A DNA stretch of 64,000 bases from positions 45,257,199-45,321,198 of the forward strand of contig NW_023601104.1 of assembly GCF_014898055.3 (NCBI RefSeq), read 5' to 3'. Both the position numbers and the translations under genes were made by a program. The notes beneath the pieces were generated by a model that made no database searches, was not told where the DNA came from, and was given only the letters and a program-made list of their open reading frames with translations. Each line of letters begins with the position of its first letter. Position 1 is the first letter of the stretch. The DNA comes from Talpa occidentalis (taxonomy: Eukaryota; Chordata; Mammalia; Eulipotyphla; Talpidae). This document shows, piece after piece, positions 49,325 to 59,280 of this stretch.

Positions 49325-49520
49325 GCAGGGATTTAGAATAAGACAGATCCATGTTAAATGTAATACCACCAACTATAAGATCTTGAGCAATTAATTGAAT
49401 TTCTGTTTCCTCATATGTATTTAATGGCGCAAAATAACACATATCTCTCAGTTAAAAAAAGACAAAGTAAAATTATGAAAATTGATTAGATTTAACTAAG
49501 AAAGTTTGTCATGTCAAGTA
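49325..49520 (+). mobile_element. MIR relic
   Basis: TTTAGAATAAGACAGATCCA, ATAAGATCTTGAGCAATTAA, TTTCTGTTTCCTCATATGTA and TGGCGCAAAATAACACATAT follow the order of MIR (…CAGACCTGG…GACCTTGGGCAAGTTAC…CAGTTTCCTCATCTGTAAAATGG…). Ancient copy. Confidence 0.62.
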
Positions 49521-50468
49521 CCAGATTTCAATTGGTGTTACAAAGCATTATAAAATCTTTGATTTATGAATCTTTATAGTTTCTCTTATAGGACATTTTC
49601 CCAAAGAAATGATACAAATTAAATCTTGGCTTATTAAAGTTAACAAACTCTTTTCATGTGTCTTAATATTAATAAATGGAGGTCAGTGTGTTATTAAAGA
49701 ACAAGCTTGAACTCGGTGTAAAGAAATCCTTCGAGTCTGTGTAAGAACATAGTTTAGACAGATTACATAGACTTTTCAGATAACTTGCAGAACAAACAGT
49801 TATATTTGAATTTTAAATATATAACATATGTTTTAGTATAAATTTGTTCCATAAAATATTTAGGACAATATCTACACTGAAAAATTATTCCTTGTTTTAT
49901 CTGAAATTCAAAATTTAATTGTGCTTTATATATATAATATGTGTGTATACAAAAATATATGTATTTGCTAAAATTGTCAGACCTATTTGTAAACTTTTAG
50001 ATTTTAGAAACAATAAATGCAAGACAGTATTGCAGAATAGTTATAACATTACAGGCGTGGTGATTCTATCTGATAATTCTCCTTTTTGTCCTGATATTAT
50101 ATAGTAGAGTGGCTTAAATTACGTGTAGCTTGTTCACCTTATTTACTGAAATGAGTATAGTAAATCAAACATTTTTTGTAAAAAACAAAAGTGTCTTGAT
50201 TGAATTTGGGGGTCAAAATTCTGTAAAATGTAATTAAAATATTCACTTCAAATACTAGACAAGTGATTTACTGCCATGTTAATCTTCTTATTTTAAATGT
50301 ATTATAAGGCTAATAAATTTAAATTAATAAATTTAAATTAAATTATATAATATATAATATTATATATAATATATATAATCTTAAATATTATAATTTATTA
50401 GTTTGGAGGCTTATTCACCAAAGTTCTGAGCCAAGAAGACGTAACTATAAAATAAAAATGAAATTTTG
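49521..50468. other. Unassigned AT-rich DNA
   Basis: Very AT-rich, with TATA/TTAAAT-rich low-complexity DNA at about 50,310-50,400. No gene seen. Confidence 0.4.
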
Positions 50469-50481
50469 GTGTCTTTCTTTC

Positions 50482-50755
50482 TTTTTTTTTTTTTAAAGAT
50501 TTATTTATACAAGCACTGGGTACAGTCAGAAGCACAGGAGGGTGAGAGAATTCACCAGAGCCAGAGTGGGGAGCAGAGCAGGCAGAAGGACCGAAGTACA
50601 CTGCTGAGGGGAGCAGCGGGCGGCAGGAGAAGTCTGCGCGCCATGTGGGACCCTCCTCTGGTGGCTGGGGAGCAGCCAGGAATCGAACCGGTGCTGCAGA
50701 GGCTGCGGGCAGCTTCGCAACCCAGCGCTCAACCACTGTGCCACCGGGGAGGCCC
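50482..50755 (-). mobile_element. tRNA-derived SINE, GC-rich subfamily
   Basis: Left end TTTTTTTTAAAGATTTATTT, head complement GTGCCACCGGGGAGGCCC. GGTGTCTTTCTTT is perfectly duplicated at 50,469-50,481 and 50,756-50,768. The long central segment GGTGGCTGGGGAGCAGCC marks the GC-rich subfamily. Confidence 0.95.
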
Positions 50756-51009
50756 GGTGTCTTTCTTTTCTTAACAGAAGTAGAATCACCATGAATTTTG
50801 AATGGTTTTCCAAACCAAAGTTTTAAAAATACACAATGTTCTTCCTTCTACGAAGATCAATATGCTATTGAAAAAGTTTAAATCTAATTCTATACTATAT
50901 TCATCAATATAGAAAAAAATACTTGAGTTGTGATTATTTATACCACTCTGGGAGTTGAAAGAAATTAAGTAGGACATACAAATGCAAAGTTATCCATTTG
51001 CTCATGTAC

Positions 51010-51405
51010 TGAAAGATTCATTACTAAGATGGAAATACTCCCTTAACTGATCTACAGAATCAACACAATCTCTCAAAATCAGTTGCACTAGTTTGCAGAA
51101 ATTTTCTAGCTGATCCAAATATTCACATGAAAATTCAAGAAACTCAGAATAAATAATGAATAGATATTGAAAAAAAAGACAAAGTTGAGGGCAACGCCAT
51201 TTATGATATCAAAAATTTCTACAAAGCTACAGTAATCAGGGCAGTGAGAGACTTGCTTAATTAAAGACAGTCATACAGAGCAATGAAAAAAAATGACAAT
51301 TGTAGAAATAATCTTTTATATTTATGTAAATTGATTTTAGAAGTCAAGATGATTCAATGACGGAAAGAACAGATGGTACTGGAACAACTATGTATATAAC
51401 TTTTT
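51010..51405 (+). mobile_element. Old L1 ORF2 relic
   Basis: ACTAAGATGGAAATACTCCC, TTGCAGAAATTTTCTAGCTG, CATGAAAATTCAAGAAACTC and ACAAAGCTACAGTAATCAGG match the ORF2 region coding …KMAILPK…; …YYKA.II…. Degenerate, truncated on both sides. Confidence 0.72.
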
Positions 51406-51700
51406 TTCTCTATTTTGTATTATGTTATGTTTTTCTCTAGTACAAACCAGTACTCATTTAGGACACCAGTCCAAATGTGAGTTGCTGTAAGAAACAAAAC
51501 TAACAAATAAGACAATTAACCGTGGGAAAGTGATAAGGAGACAGCTCCATTGCAAGAGCCTAGTTTATTTGCACCCAGTTTCAACAATTTCATAGATGTT
51601 TTGATTTCCAAATTCTCAGCTAAACTTTTATACCCCTATGCTAAGTGTAGGGTAGGATAACATCACTTAAAATTTTAGTCAATTAACTAGCTCGACAATT

Positions 51701-51714
51701 TCATGTCTTTTTTA
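51701..51714 (+). repeat. Target-site duplication of the full-length L1, left copy
   Basis: TCATGTCTTTTTTA, identical to 57,599-57,612. On the L1 sense strand the site reads TTTT/AAAAAAGACATGA, matching the known L1 endonuclease preference TTTT/AA. Confidence 0.93.
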
Positions 51715-51734
51715 TTTTTTTATTTATTTTTTTT

Positions 51735-51911
51735 TAATTAATAAATTTTATTTTTATATTCCCCAAACAATTGCAATCCCCCCATTCTGACCCCAATCCC
51801 TCCCCTCCCGCCCCCCACTCCCCAAAAAGTGTCTCAGGTTCATAGTTTTTGTTGATTTTGATTTTCACTTTCTTAGAGTTATTCATTTTCCTGGTCCCTT
51901 ATTTAAGTTTT
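51735..51911 (-). other. L1 3' UTR with G-rich sense strand
   Basis: On the plus strand a C-rich block (CCCCCCATTCTGACCCCAAT, then CCCTCCCCTCCCGCCCCCCA) lies at about 51,778-51,828. On the sense strand this gives at least five G runs of three or more, a G-quadruplex-type pattern also known from 3' UTRs of other mammalian L1s. Confidence 0.8.
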
Positions 51912-54900
51912 CTAGATCCCTGCTATGAGTGAGACCATCCGGTATTTTTCTTTTTCTTTTTGGCTTATTTCACTGAGCATGATCCCTTCCAGCGTCATCC
52001 ATGTTGCTGCAAATTGCATGTGTTTATCTTTTTTGAATGCTGAGTAATATTCCATGGTATATATGTACCACATCTTCTTGATCCAGTCATCTATTTTTGG
52101 GCATTTGGGCTGTTTCCAAAGCTTAGCTATTGTAAACTGTGCTGCTATAAACATAGGGGTGCAGGTGTTCTTTGGAATTGATGTTTCTGTGTTCTTTGGG
52201 TAAATACCTAGGAGTGGAATTGCTGGATCCTGTGGAAGCTCTATGTTTAGTAGGTCCAGAAATCTCCACACTGCTCTCCATAGTGGTTGGACCAGTTTGC
52301 ACTCCCACCAACAGTGCAGAAGAGTTCCTTTTCTCCACAACCTCGCCAACATTTGTTGTTGCTAGTTTTTTTAATATGTGCCATTCTCACTGGTGTGAGA
52401 TGGTATCTCATGGTAGTTTTGATATGCATTTCCCTGATTGCAAGTGATGTTGAACATTTTTTCATATGCCTGTTGGCCATTCGCATTTCCTCTTCAGAGA
52501 AGTTTCTTTTTAGTTCCTCTGTCCATTTGTTGACTGGATTATTTTATTTGTTGTTGTTGAGTCTCATCAGCTCTTTCCAGATTTTTGTGATCAGTCCTTT
52601 ATCATTAGTGTTGGGTGCAAAAATTTTCTCCCAGTTGGTGGGGTTTCTCTTTGTTTTTGTTATTGTCTCTTTTGCTGTGCAGAAGCTCTTTAATTTGATG
52701 TAGTCCAGCTGTTGAACTTTGCCTTCAATATCACTGCTTTGGGTGATGTGTCTGTAAAGATGTCTTTGATATGCAAATCACGTAGTGTTTCGCCTATATT
52801 TCCTTTTATGTATTTTATGGTTTCAGGTCTTATGTCTAGTTCTTTAATCCATTTTGAGTTGATTTTTGTATATGGTGTGAGGTAGTGGTCAAGTTTCATT
52901 CTTTTGCATGTAGCGACCCAGTTTTCCCAGCACCATTTATTGAGCAAACTTTCTTTGCTCCAATGCATAGTCTTTGCTCCTTTGTCAAAGATTAGTTGAC
53001 CATAAATCTGTGGGTTTATTTCTGGATTTTCTATTCGATTCCATTGGTCTGTATGTCTGTTCTTGTTCCAATACCATGCAGTTTTGATGATTATGGCTTT
53101 GTAGTAGAGTTTGAAGTCTGGGAGTGTGATGCCTCCATTCCCTTCTTTTTTTTTTTCAGGAGAGCTTTGGCTATTCGGGGTTTTTTGTGATTCCATATGA
53201 ATTTCATCAATAATTGTTCTATTTCTTTGAAGAATGACATTGAAATTTTGATTGGAATAGCATTGAATCTGTAGATTGCTTTTGGTAGGATGGCCATTTT
53301 AATAATGTTTATTCTCCCAGTCCATGAGCAGGGGATGTCTTTCCATTTCTTTGTGTCTTCTTCTATTTCTTTTAACAGTGTTTTATAGTTTTCTTTGTAT
53401 AGGTCCTTTACCTCTTTTGTTAGATTTATTCCCAAATATTTGATTTTTTTTTGTTTCAATAATAAAAGGGATGGTTTTTTTGATTTCTTCTTCTTCAGAT
53501 TTATTGTTTGTATATAGGAAGGCTACTGACTTTTGCGTGTTGATTTTGTATCCTGCCATTTTACTGAACTGATTGATGAGTTGAATTAGTTTTTCTGTGG
53601 ACTTTTTGGGGTTCTCTATGTATATTATCATATCATCTGCAAATAGTGATAGTTTGACTTCTTCTTTTCCTATTTGGATTCCTTGGATGTCTTTCTCTTG
53701 TCTTATTGCTCTGGCTAGGACTTCCAGTATTATATTGAAAAGCAGTGGTGAAAGTGGACATCCTTGTCTTGTTCCAGATCTTAATGGAATTGCTTTCAGC
53801 TTTTCAACATTGAGAATGATACTGGCTGTTGGCTTGTCATATACGGCCTTTATGATGTTGAGGTACGTTCCTTGTATCCCAAGAATTTCAAGGGCTTTTA
53901 TCATGAATGGGTGTTGCACTTTGTCGAAAGCTTTCTCAGCATCTATTGATATTATCATATGGTTTTTATATTTCTTTTTGTTGATGTGTTGGATAACGTT
54001 GTTTGATTTTCGGATGTTAAACCATCCTTGTGTCCCTGGAATGAATCCTACTTGGTCGTGGTGAATTACCTTATGGATACACTGTTGGATTCTGATAGCT
54101 AAAATTTTATTGAGGATTTTTGCATCAGTGTTCATTAGGGAGATTGGCCTATAGTTTTCTTTTTTTGTGTTGTCCTTGTTCGGTTTTGGTATTAGTGTAA
54201 TGTTGGCTTCATAGAACGTGTTAGGTATTATACCTTCCTTCTCAATTTTTTGGAAGAGTTTGTGAAGGATAGGCACTAATTCGTCTCTGAATGTTTGGTA
54301 GAATTCATTTGTAAATCCATCAGGTCCTGGGCTTTTGTTTTTGGGGAGGTTTTTGATTACCATTTCAATTTCGCTAATTATAATTGGTCTGTTTAGGTGT
54401 TCTATTTCTTTTTTATCTAGCTTTGGTTGATTGTAGAGTTGTAGGAATTTGTCCATCTCCTCTAGATTGTTAAACTTGTTTCCATATAACTGTTCATAGT
54501 AGTTATTAATAATTCTTTTGATTTCTGCTGTGTCCGTTGTGATTTCTCCTCTTTCATTTATTATCCTATTTATTTGTGCTTTCTCCCTTTTTGCCCTTGT
54601 GAGCCTGGCAAGGGGTTTATCTATTTTATTTATTTTTTCGAAGAACCAGCTCTTGGTTTCATTGATCTTTTGGATTGTTTTTTTAGTTTCGATTTCATTT
54701 ATTTCTGCTTTGGTTTTTATTATTTCTTTTCTTCTACTGGTTTTGGGGCTTTTTTGTTGTTCTTTTTCTAGATCTTTGAGTTTCGAGATTAGGTTGTTTC
54801 TTTGAGTTCTTTCTTGTTTCTTGATGTGAGCATCTATTGCTATATATTTTCCTCTTATTACTGCTTTTGCTGCATCCCATACATTTAGGAAATTGGTGTC

Positions 54901-55740
54901 CTCCTTGTCATTCAATTCAAAGAATTTTTTAATTTCTTCTTTTATCTCCTCGTTAGTCCAGTGGACTTCCAGTAGTGTGGGTTTCAATCTCCATGAGGTA
55001 GGAGAATACCTTGCCTTCTCTTTATGGTTTATTTCTAGTTTGATGCCTTCATGGTCAGAAAAGATGGTTGGTATGATTTCAATCTTGGTGTATCTGTTGA
55101 TGTTTGTCTTGTGCCCCAGTATATGATCGATCCTAGAGAATGATCCGTGTGCGCTTGAGAAAAATGTATACTCAGATTTTTTTGGGTTTAGTGTTCTATA
55201 TATGTCTGTTAAGCCTAAGCACTCTAGATCCTTATTTAGAGCTTTAGTGTCTTTACTTATTTTTTGTCTTGTTGATCTATCCATTGTTGATAGTGGTGTG
55301 TTGAAGTCTCCCACTACGTATGTGTTTTCTCTGATGTCTGTTTTCAGAGATGCCAATAGTTGTCTGATATATTTTGGTGCTCCTTCGTTTGGTGAATATA
55401 TGTTAATGAGTGTTATTTCTTCTTGAAGTATTATCCCCTTGATCATAATGTAATGACCACTGGGGTCTCTTTTTATCTTTTTAAGTTTGAAATCTGTTTT
55501 ATCTGATATGAGTATAGCTGTTCCTGCCTTCTTTTTTGGTCCATTTGCTTGTAGAATTGTTTTCCATCCTTTAACTTTGAGTCTATTTTTATCTTTTGCA
55601 GCTAAATGTGTTTCCTGGAGACAGCAAAAGGTTGGGTTTTGTTTCTTAATCCAGCCTGCAACTCTGTGTCTTTTTATTGGAGAGTTTAGTCCATTTACAT
55701 TTAGAGTTAGTATTGATATGTTAGCATCTGTATTTGCCAT
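51912..55740 (-). pseudogene. L1 ORF2p (endonuclease-reverse transcriptase), broken
   Basis: The first 785 codons (55,740 down to about 53,383) are open. The N-terminal AP-like endonuclease shows [12 protein letters not shown], the catalytic [13 protein letters not shown] and the SDHEG motif (aspartate-histidine). The reverse transcriptase shows [44 protein letters not shown] and FADD at residues 700-703, in the position usual for L1. After that the frame breaks at a 9-T tract (53,444-53,452), an 11-T tract (53,146-53,156), a one-base deletion near 52,703, a stop at 52,544-52,546, and a one-base loss at 52,329-52,332. The breaks were judged by comparison with the 39.9-41.1 kb copy where it overlaps. 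The C-terminal piece (51,912-52,352) ends at the natural stop. Two of the breaks lie in homopolymers, where sequencing error is possible. The usual role is nicking target DNA and copying the L1 or SINE RNA into it. Confidence 0.94.
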
Positions 55741-55808
55741 TGTGTTTGTCTTTCCTTTGATTTTATTTATTTATTCTTTTAATAACTTTCTTTGGCCTTC
55801 TTTTGTTG
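55741..55808 (-). other. L1 inter-ORF spacer
   Basis: 68 bases between the ORF1 stop and the ORF2 ATG, close to the roughly 60-base spacer in human L1. It is AT-rich. ORF2 of other L1s is translated by an unusual reinitiation-type mechanism; nothing here directly shows that. Confidence 0.85.
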
Positions 55809-56834
55809 TTATTCGTCCCTCTGAGGTTCTGGCTTTAGGACTCCTTGTAGTATTTTTTTGAGTGGGGGTTTAGTCGCAATGAAATTCCGGAGTTTCTGTT
55901 TGTCTGGGAAGGTCCATATTCTTTCTTCAAAGAGGAAGGAGAGCTTTGCGGGATAGAGTATTCTTGGTTGGCATCTGTTTTCTTGGAGTCTGTTGACTAT
56001 GTCCCTCCACTCTCTCCTTGCCCGTAGTGTTTCTTCAGAGAAGTCTGATGTCAGTCTGATTGGTTTCCCTTTGAATGTTATCTGTTTCTTCCCTCTTGTT
56101 AGTTTCATTATTTTTTCTTTGTCTTGGATTCTTGGGAGCTTTACTATTATGTGTCTTGCTGTATTTTTCCTTTCGTCATGGAAGTTTGGTGTTCTTCTTG
56201 CTTCTTGTATATCAATTTTCAGATCCTTCTTAGCGTTTGGGAAGTTCTCTTCAATTATATCCATGAATATTTTCTCTGTTCCTACATCTCTCTCCTCTCC
56301 TTCTGGGATTCTTATAACTCTTATATTTCCTTTCCTCATGGAGTCAGATAGTTCCCAAAGTCTTTCTTTGGTCTTTTTCCTTCGTACTTCTCCTTCCTTT
56401 TCTGTTTTAGTTCTTTTTATTTCTGTGTTTTCAAGAGTACTTATTCGTTCTTCCATTTCATTTATTCTGCTTTCACTGCTTTCCCCAGAGTTCTTTAGCG
56501 TCTCCATTAATTCTTTGATCTCCTGCATTTCTTTTACTTCCCTCTTTAGGGACTCAATTTCATTCTTCTGGTCATTAATTATTTTCCCCTTATCATTGTT
56601 TTCCTTTATGACTTCTGTCAGTTTTTTAATCACAGCAATTTTAAATTCTCTATCTGGAAGGCTCAGAAGTTCTTCCAAGTTACTGTCGTTGCAATCTGGT
56701 AGATGGTTTTCTTTTTGTGGTGTGCTATTTTGCTGAGGAGTTGCTGGGTTGCATGTTGTTTTTCTACTCCCTACTGCCTGTTTTCTAATTTGCCGTATTC
56801 CTTGTGACACTGTGTTGCTGGTACTGGCCGGCAT
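55809..56834 (-). CDS. L1 ORF1p, intact RNA-binding chaperone
   Basis: 341 codons, about the usual length (338 in human). Domain order: a variable, serine/threonine/glutamine-rich N-terminus (1-50); a heptad-like charged coiled coil (about 60-150, including KKLTEVIKENNDKGK and INEMEERISTLENTE) that trimerises in known ORF1p; the RRM-like region starting at MRKGNIRVIRIPEGEE (about 165-260); and the C-terminal domain with ITFKGKPIRLTSDFSEETLR and ARREWRDIV. ORF1p coats L1 RNA and acts as a nucleic-acid chaperone in the retrotransposition particle. The ATG at 56,834 lies just downstream of the 5' UTR and gives the full-length protein. Translation by the host depends on transcription from the monomer promoter, which is untested. 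Confidence 0.95.
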   Translation of the reverse strand: MPASTSNTVSQGIRQIRKQAVGSRKTTCNPATPQQNSTPQKENHLPDCNDSNLEELLSLPDREFKIAVIKKLTEVIKENNDKGKIINDQKNEIESLKREVKEMQEIKELMETLKNSGESSESRINEMEERISTLENTEIKRTKTEKEGEVRRKKTKERLWELSDSMRKGNIRVIRIPEGEERDVGTEKIFMDIIEENFPNAKKDLKIDIQEARRTPNFHDERKNTARHIIVKLPRIQDKEKIMKLTRGKKQITFKGKPIRLTSDFSEETLRARREWRDIVNRLQENRCQPRILYPAKLSFLFEERIWTFPDKQKLRNFIATKPPLKKILQGVLKPEPQRDE

Positions 56835-57598
56835 CTTGGGTGACCTTCCCAGCTCACCACTGGCTCCTCTGGGGAACTTCTGCTGGGTTCACAAGTCTCC
56901 AGCAAAGACAGGTCCCTGCTCTGTCTCCTCGGTGAGCCTTCTGCTGGGTTCACACAGTCTCCAGCAAGAAGGGTCCTTGCTGCAAAATGCCAGAGCCAGG
57001 GACGCGCTCCCCTGCATGCCCGGTCTGCCCCAGCGGTGGGTGCTGCTCCCCTCTGGGCTGGAACTGCAGGCTAGAAGGTGCCCGGTGTGGGCAAGCCTCC
57101 CAGCTTAACCTCTGTCTCCTCGGTGAGCCTTCTGCTGGGTTCACACAGTCTCCAGCAAGAAGGGTCCCTGCTGCAAAATGCCGGTGCCGGCGACGCGCTC
57201 CCCTGCATGCCTGGTCTGCCCCAGCGGTGGGTGCTGCTCCCCTCTGGGCTGGAACTGCAGGCTAGAAGGCGCCCAGCATGGGCAAGCCTCCCAGCTTACC
57301 TCTGTCTCCTTGGTGAGCCTTCTGCTGGGTTCACACAGTCTCCAGCAAGAAAGGTCCCTGCTGCAAAATGGCGATGCGGAAACGAGCTCCCCTGCACGCC
57401 CAGTCTGCCCCAGTGGTGGGTGCTGCTCCCCTCTGGGCTGGAACTGCAGGCTAGAAGGTGCCCGGTGTGGGCAAGCCTCCCAGCTAAACCTCTGTCTCCT
57501 TGGTGAGCCTTCTGCTGGGTTCACACAGTCTCCAGCAAGAAGGGTCCCTGCTGCAAAATGCCGGTGCCGGCGACGCGCTCCCCTGCACGCCCGGTCTC
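56835..57598 (-). promoter_or_regulatory. L1 5' UTR of ~190-bp tandem monomers (probable promoter)
   Basis: In plus-strand coordinates GGTGAGCCTTCTGCTGGGTT begins at 56,931, 57,122, 57,312 and 57,502, giving repeat lengths of 191, 190 and 190 bases. The last unit is cut after about 97 bases, and a shortened, diverged unit lies at about 56,850-56,930. Each full unit has a CpG-rich core (GCCGGTGCCGGCGACGCGCT in two of them). This is the most GC- and CpG-rich stretch in the window. Tandem 5' monomers with promoter activity are known in mouse L1 (A, F, Gf types). Promoter function here is inferred. Confidence 0.88.
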
Positions 57599-57612
57599 TC
57601 ATGTCTTTTTTA
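57599..57612 (+). repeat. Target-site duplication of the full-length L1, right copy
   Basis: TCATGTCTTTTTTA, identical to 51,701-51,714. The last bases belong to the T-rich (A-tail) end of the adjacent SINE. Confidence 0.93.
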
Positions 57613-57875
57613 AAAGATTTATTTATTTATACGAGAACTGAGGTATGGGCCAGAGGACAGGAAGGATGAGAGAATTCACCAGAGACAGAGTGGAGAGCAG
57701 AACAGGCAGACGGACCAAAGACACTGCTGAGGGGAGTAGCGGGCGAGACAGGAGAGGTCTGCAGCACCATGTGGATATCTCCCTGGCTGGCCAGGTGTTG
57801 AACCCGTGCTGACAGAGGCTGTGGACAGCTTCACAGCACTTTGCTCAACCCGCTGTGCCACCGGGGAGGCCCTAC
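57605..57875 (-). mobile_element. tRNA-derived SINE, tail split by the L1
   Basis: Antisense copy with tail TTTTTTAAAAGATTTATTTA at the left and head CCACCGGGGAGGCCC at the right. The full-length L1 inserted into its A-tail. To the right is Tigger1; the sequence left of the L1 does not look like Tigger1, and I find no clear SINE target-site duplication. A deletion or a truncated Tigger border is therefore likely. Confidence 0.93.
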
Positions 57876-59280
57876 AACATTTTTTTAGTTATAAGCCCAC
57901 TGTTCAGACCTAGTGTTCATTAAAGAACATCCTTTCAAAATATTACTCATTGACAATGCACCTGACTTCAAATGGAGATGTATAAATCAATTGGGCCTTG
58001 ATGCCTGCTAATATAATACCCATTCTGTAGCTCTTGAATCAAGAAGTGATTTCAACATTAAAGTCTAATAACTTAAGCAATACATTTCCTGAGGCTATGG
58101 CCACCATAGTTAGATTCCTCTAAGAGATCTAGGTGAAGTAAATTCAAAACCTTCTGGAAAGGAGTCACCATTGCAGATGTCATTGAGAACATTTTTGATT
58201 CACGGTAATAGGTCAAACTATCAACATTAACAGGAGTTTTGAAGGGGCCTCTCTGTTGGTGTATGGGTTAAGTTTCAGTGCTATCACCACTAAGGCCCTC
58301 CGTGGTGGCCTCAGTTCAATCCCCAGCCCGGAGCCACCCACAAGGCATAGCAGACATTGCCCACTGCTCCCCTTAACAGTGTATTTCAATAGATCTGCCT
58401 ATTCTCTTCCCTACTCTGCCTCTGGTGAGTCCTGTCACCCCCTGAACCTCTGGCCTACACCCCAGTTCTTCTACACAAAAAATAAATAGATAAAAATATT
58501 TTTTTAAAAAAGAGTTTGGAAGAAGTTGATTCCATCCCTCATGGATGACTTCAGCGGGGGAAATAACTACAGGTGTGGTTGAAATAGCAAAAGAATTAGA
58601 ATTAAAGTAGAACCTGAAGATGTGACTAAGTTGCTGCAATCTCATGATCAAGCTTTAACAGATATGTAATTACTTCTTGTGTATGAGCACAAAAAGTGGT
58701 TTTTGAGATAGAATCTATTTCTAATAAAGATTTCATAACCATTGTTGAAATGGCAAGAGAGACTTGGAATATTATGTAAAATTAGTTGGTAAAATAACAG
58801 CAGAGTTTGAGGGGATTGATTGCAATTTTGAAAGAAATTCTATTGTGGGTGAATGCTATCAAACAACATCACCTGCTACAGAGAAATCTTTCACGAAAGG
58901 AAGAGTCAATCGAAGTCGCAAACTTCATTGTTGTCTTATTTTAAGAAATTGCCACAGCCTCCTCAAACTTCAGCAACCACTACCTGATTAGTCTGCAGCC
59001 ATTAACATTGAGGCAAAACATCCACCTGCAAAAAGATCACAATGTCTTAAAGGCTCTGGTGATGCTTAATATTTTTTCAGCAGTAGGTACTTTTCATAAG
59101 GTACTGGCATTGCCTTTTTTTAGACATAATAACACTGCACACTTAATAGTATATAGGTATACTATTGTATACTATAAACGTATATTTTATTTGCAGTGGG
59201 AAACCAAAAACTTTGTGTGTCTCACTTTTCTGCAATACTTTATTGCAATGGTCTGGAACAAATGCATAATACCTGATATT
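57876..59280 (+). mobile_element. Tigger1 (pogo-type DNA transposon) 3' part, split by a SINE
   Basis: Recognisable transposase-end and 3' terminal text: ATTACTCATTGACAATGCAC, ACCTTCTGGAAAGGAGTCAC, ATTGATTGCAATTTTGAAAG, GAAATCTTTCACGAAAGGAA, CTTCATTGTTGTCTTATTTT, CAGCAACCACTACCTGATTA and CAGTGGGAAACCAAAAACTT, ending near CAATGGTCTGGAACAAATGC. The order fits the 3' half of Tigger1. Stops and frameshifts abolish the transposase. The 5' half is absent. Confidence 0.85.
58245..58511 (+). mobile_element. tRNA-derived SINE, diverged
   Basis: Head GGGGCCTCTCTGTTGGTGTA, tail AAAAATAAATAGATAAAAAT. The Tigger1 words GGAGTTTTGAAG and GAGTTTGGAAGAAG on the two sides form an imperfect duplication of about 11 bases. 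Diverged from the other copies, so an older insertion. Confidence 0.86.

Larger units (their letters stand above)
51715..57598 (-). mobile_element. Full-length young-family L1 retrotransposon
   Basis: A 5.9-kb antisense element with T-rich tail at the left, short 3' UTR (about 51,735-51,911), ORF2 (51,912-55,740), 68-bp inter-ORF spacer, ORF1 (55,809-56,834) and a 764-bp 5' UTR of tandem monomers (56,835-57,598). The identical 14-bp flanking duplications show that both ends are original. ORF1 is intact but ORF2 carries several breaks, so as read here it is not autonomous. It inserted into the A-tail of the SINE at 57,605-57,875, so it is younger than that SINE. Confidence 0.96.

Noticed and set aside
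53597..55861. Several plus-strand frames (75-155 codons) opposite ORF2
   Set aside because: Antisense shadows of the L1 coding sequence, rich in Phe, Ser and Leu.
55993..56736. 247-codon plus-strand frame opposite L1 ORF1
   Set aside because: It is the exact antisense of the intact ORF1 and is hydrophobic only because the sense strand is rich in charged codons. No homology or start context is recognised; a shadow frame.
56931..57598. CRISPR-like or satellite array
   Set aside because: The ~190-bp direct repeats have no unique spacers of uniform length and sit exactly in the L1 5' UTR position.
57078..57669. Overlapping 140-160 codon frames through the L1 5' UTR on both strands
   Set aside because: They arise because the ~190-bp monomer is GC-rich and repeats. 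The repeated peptide follows the DNA repeat, and there is no known protein.
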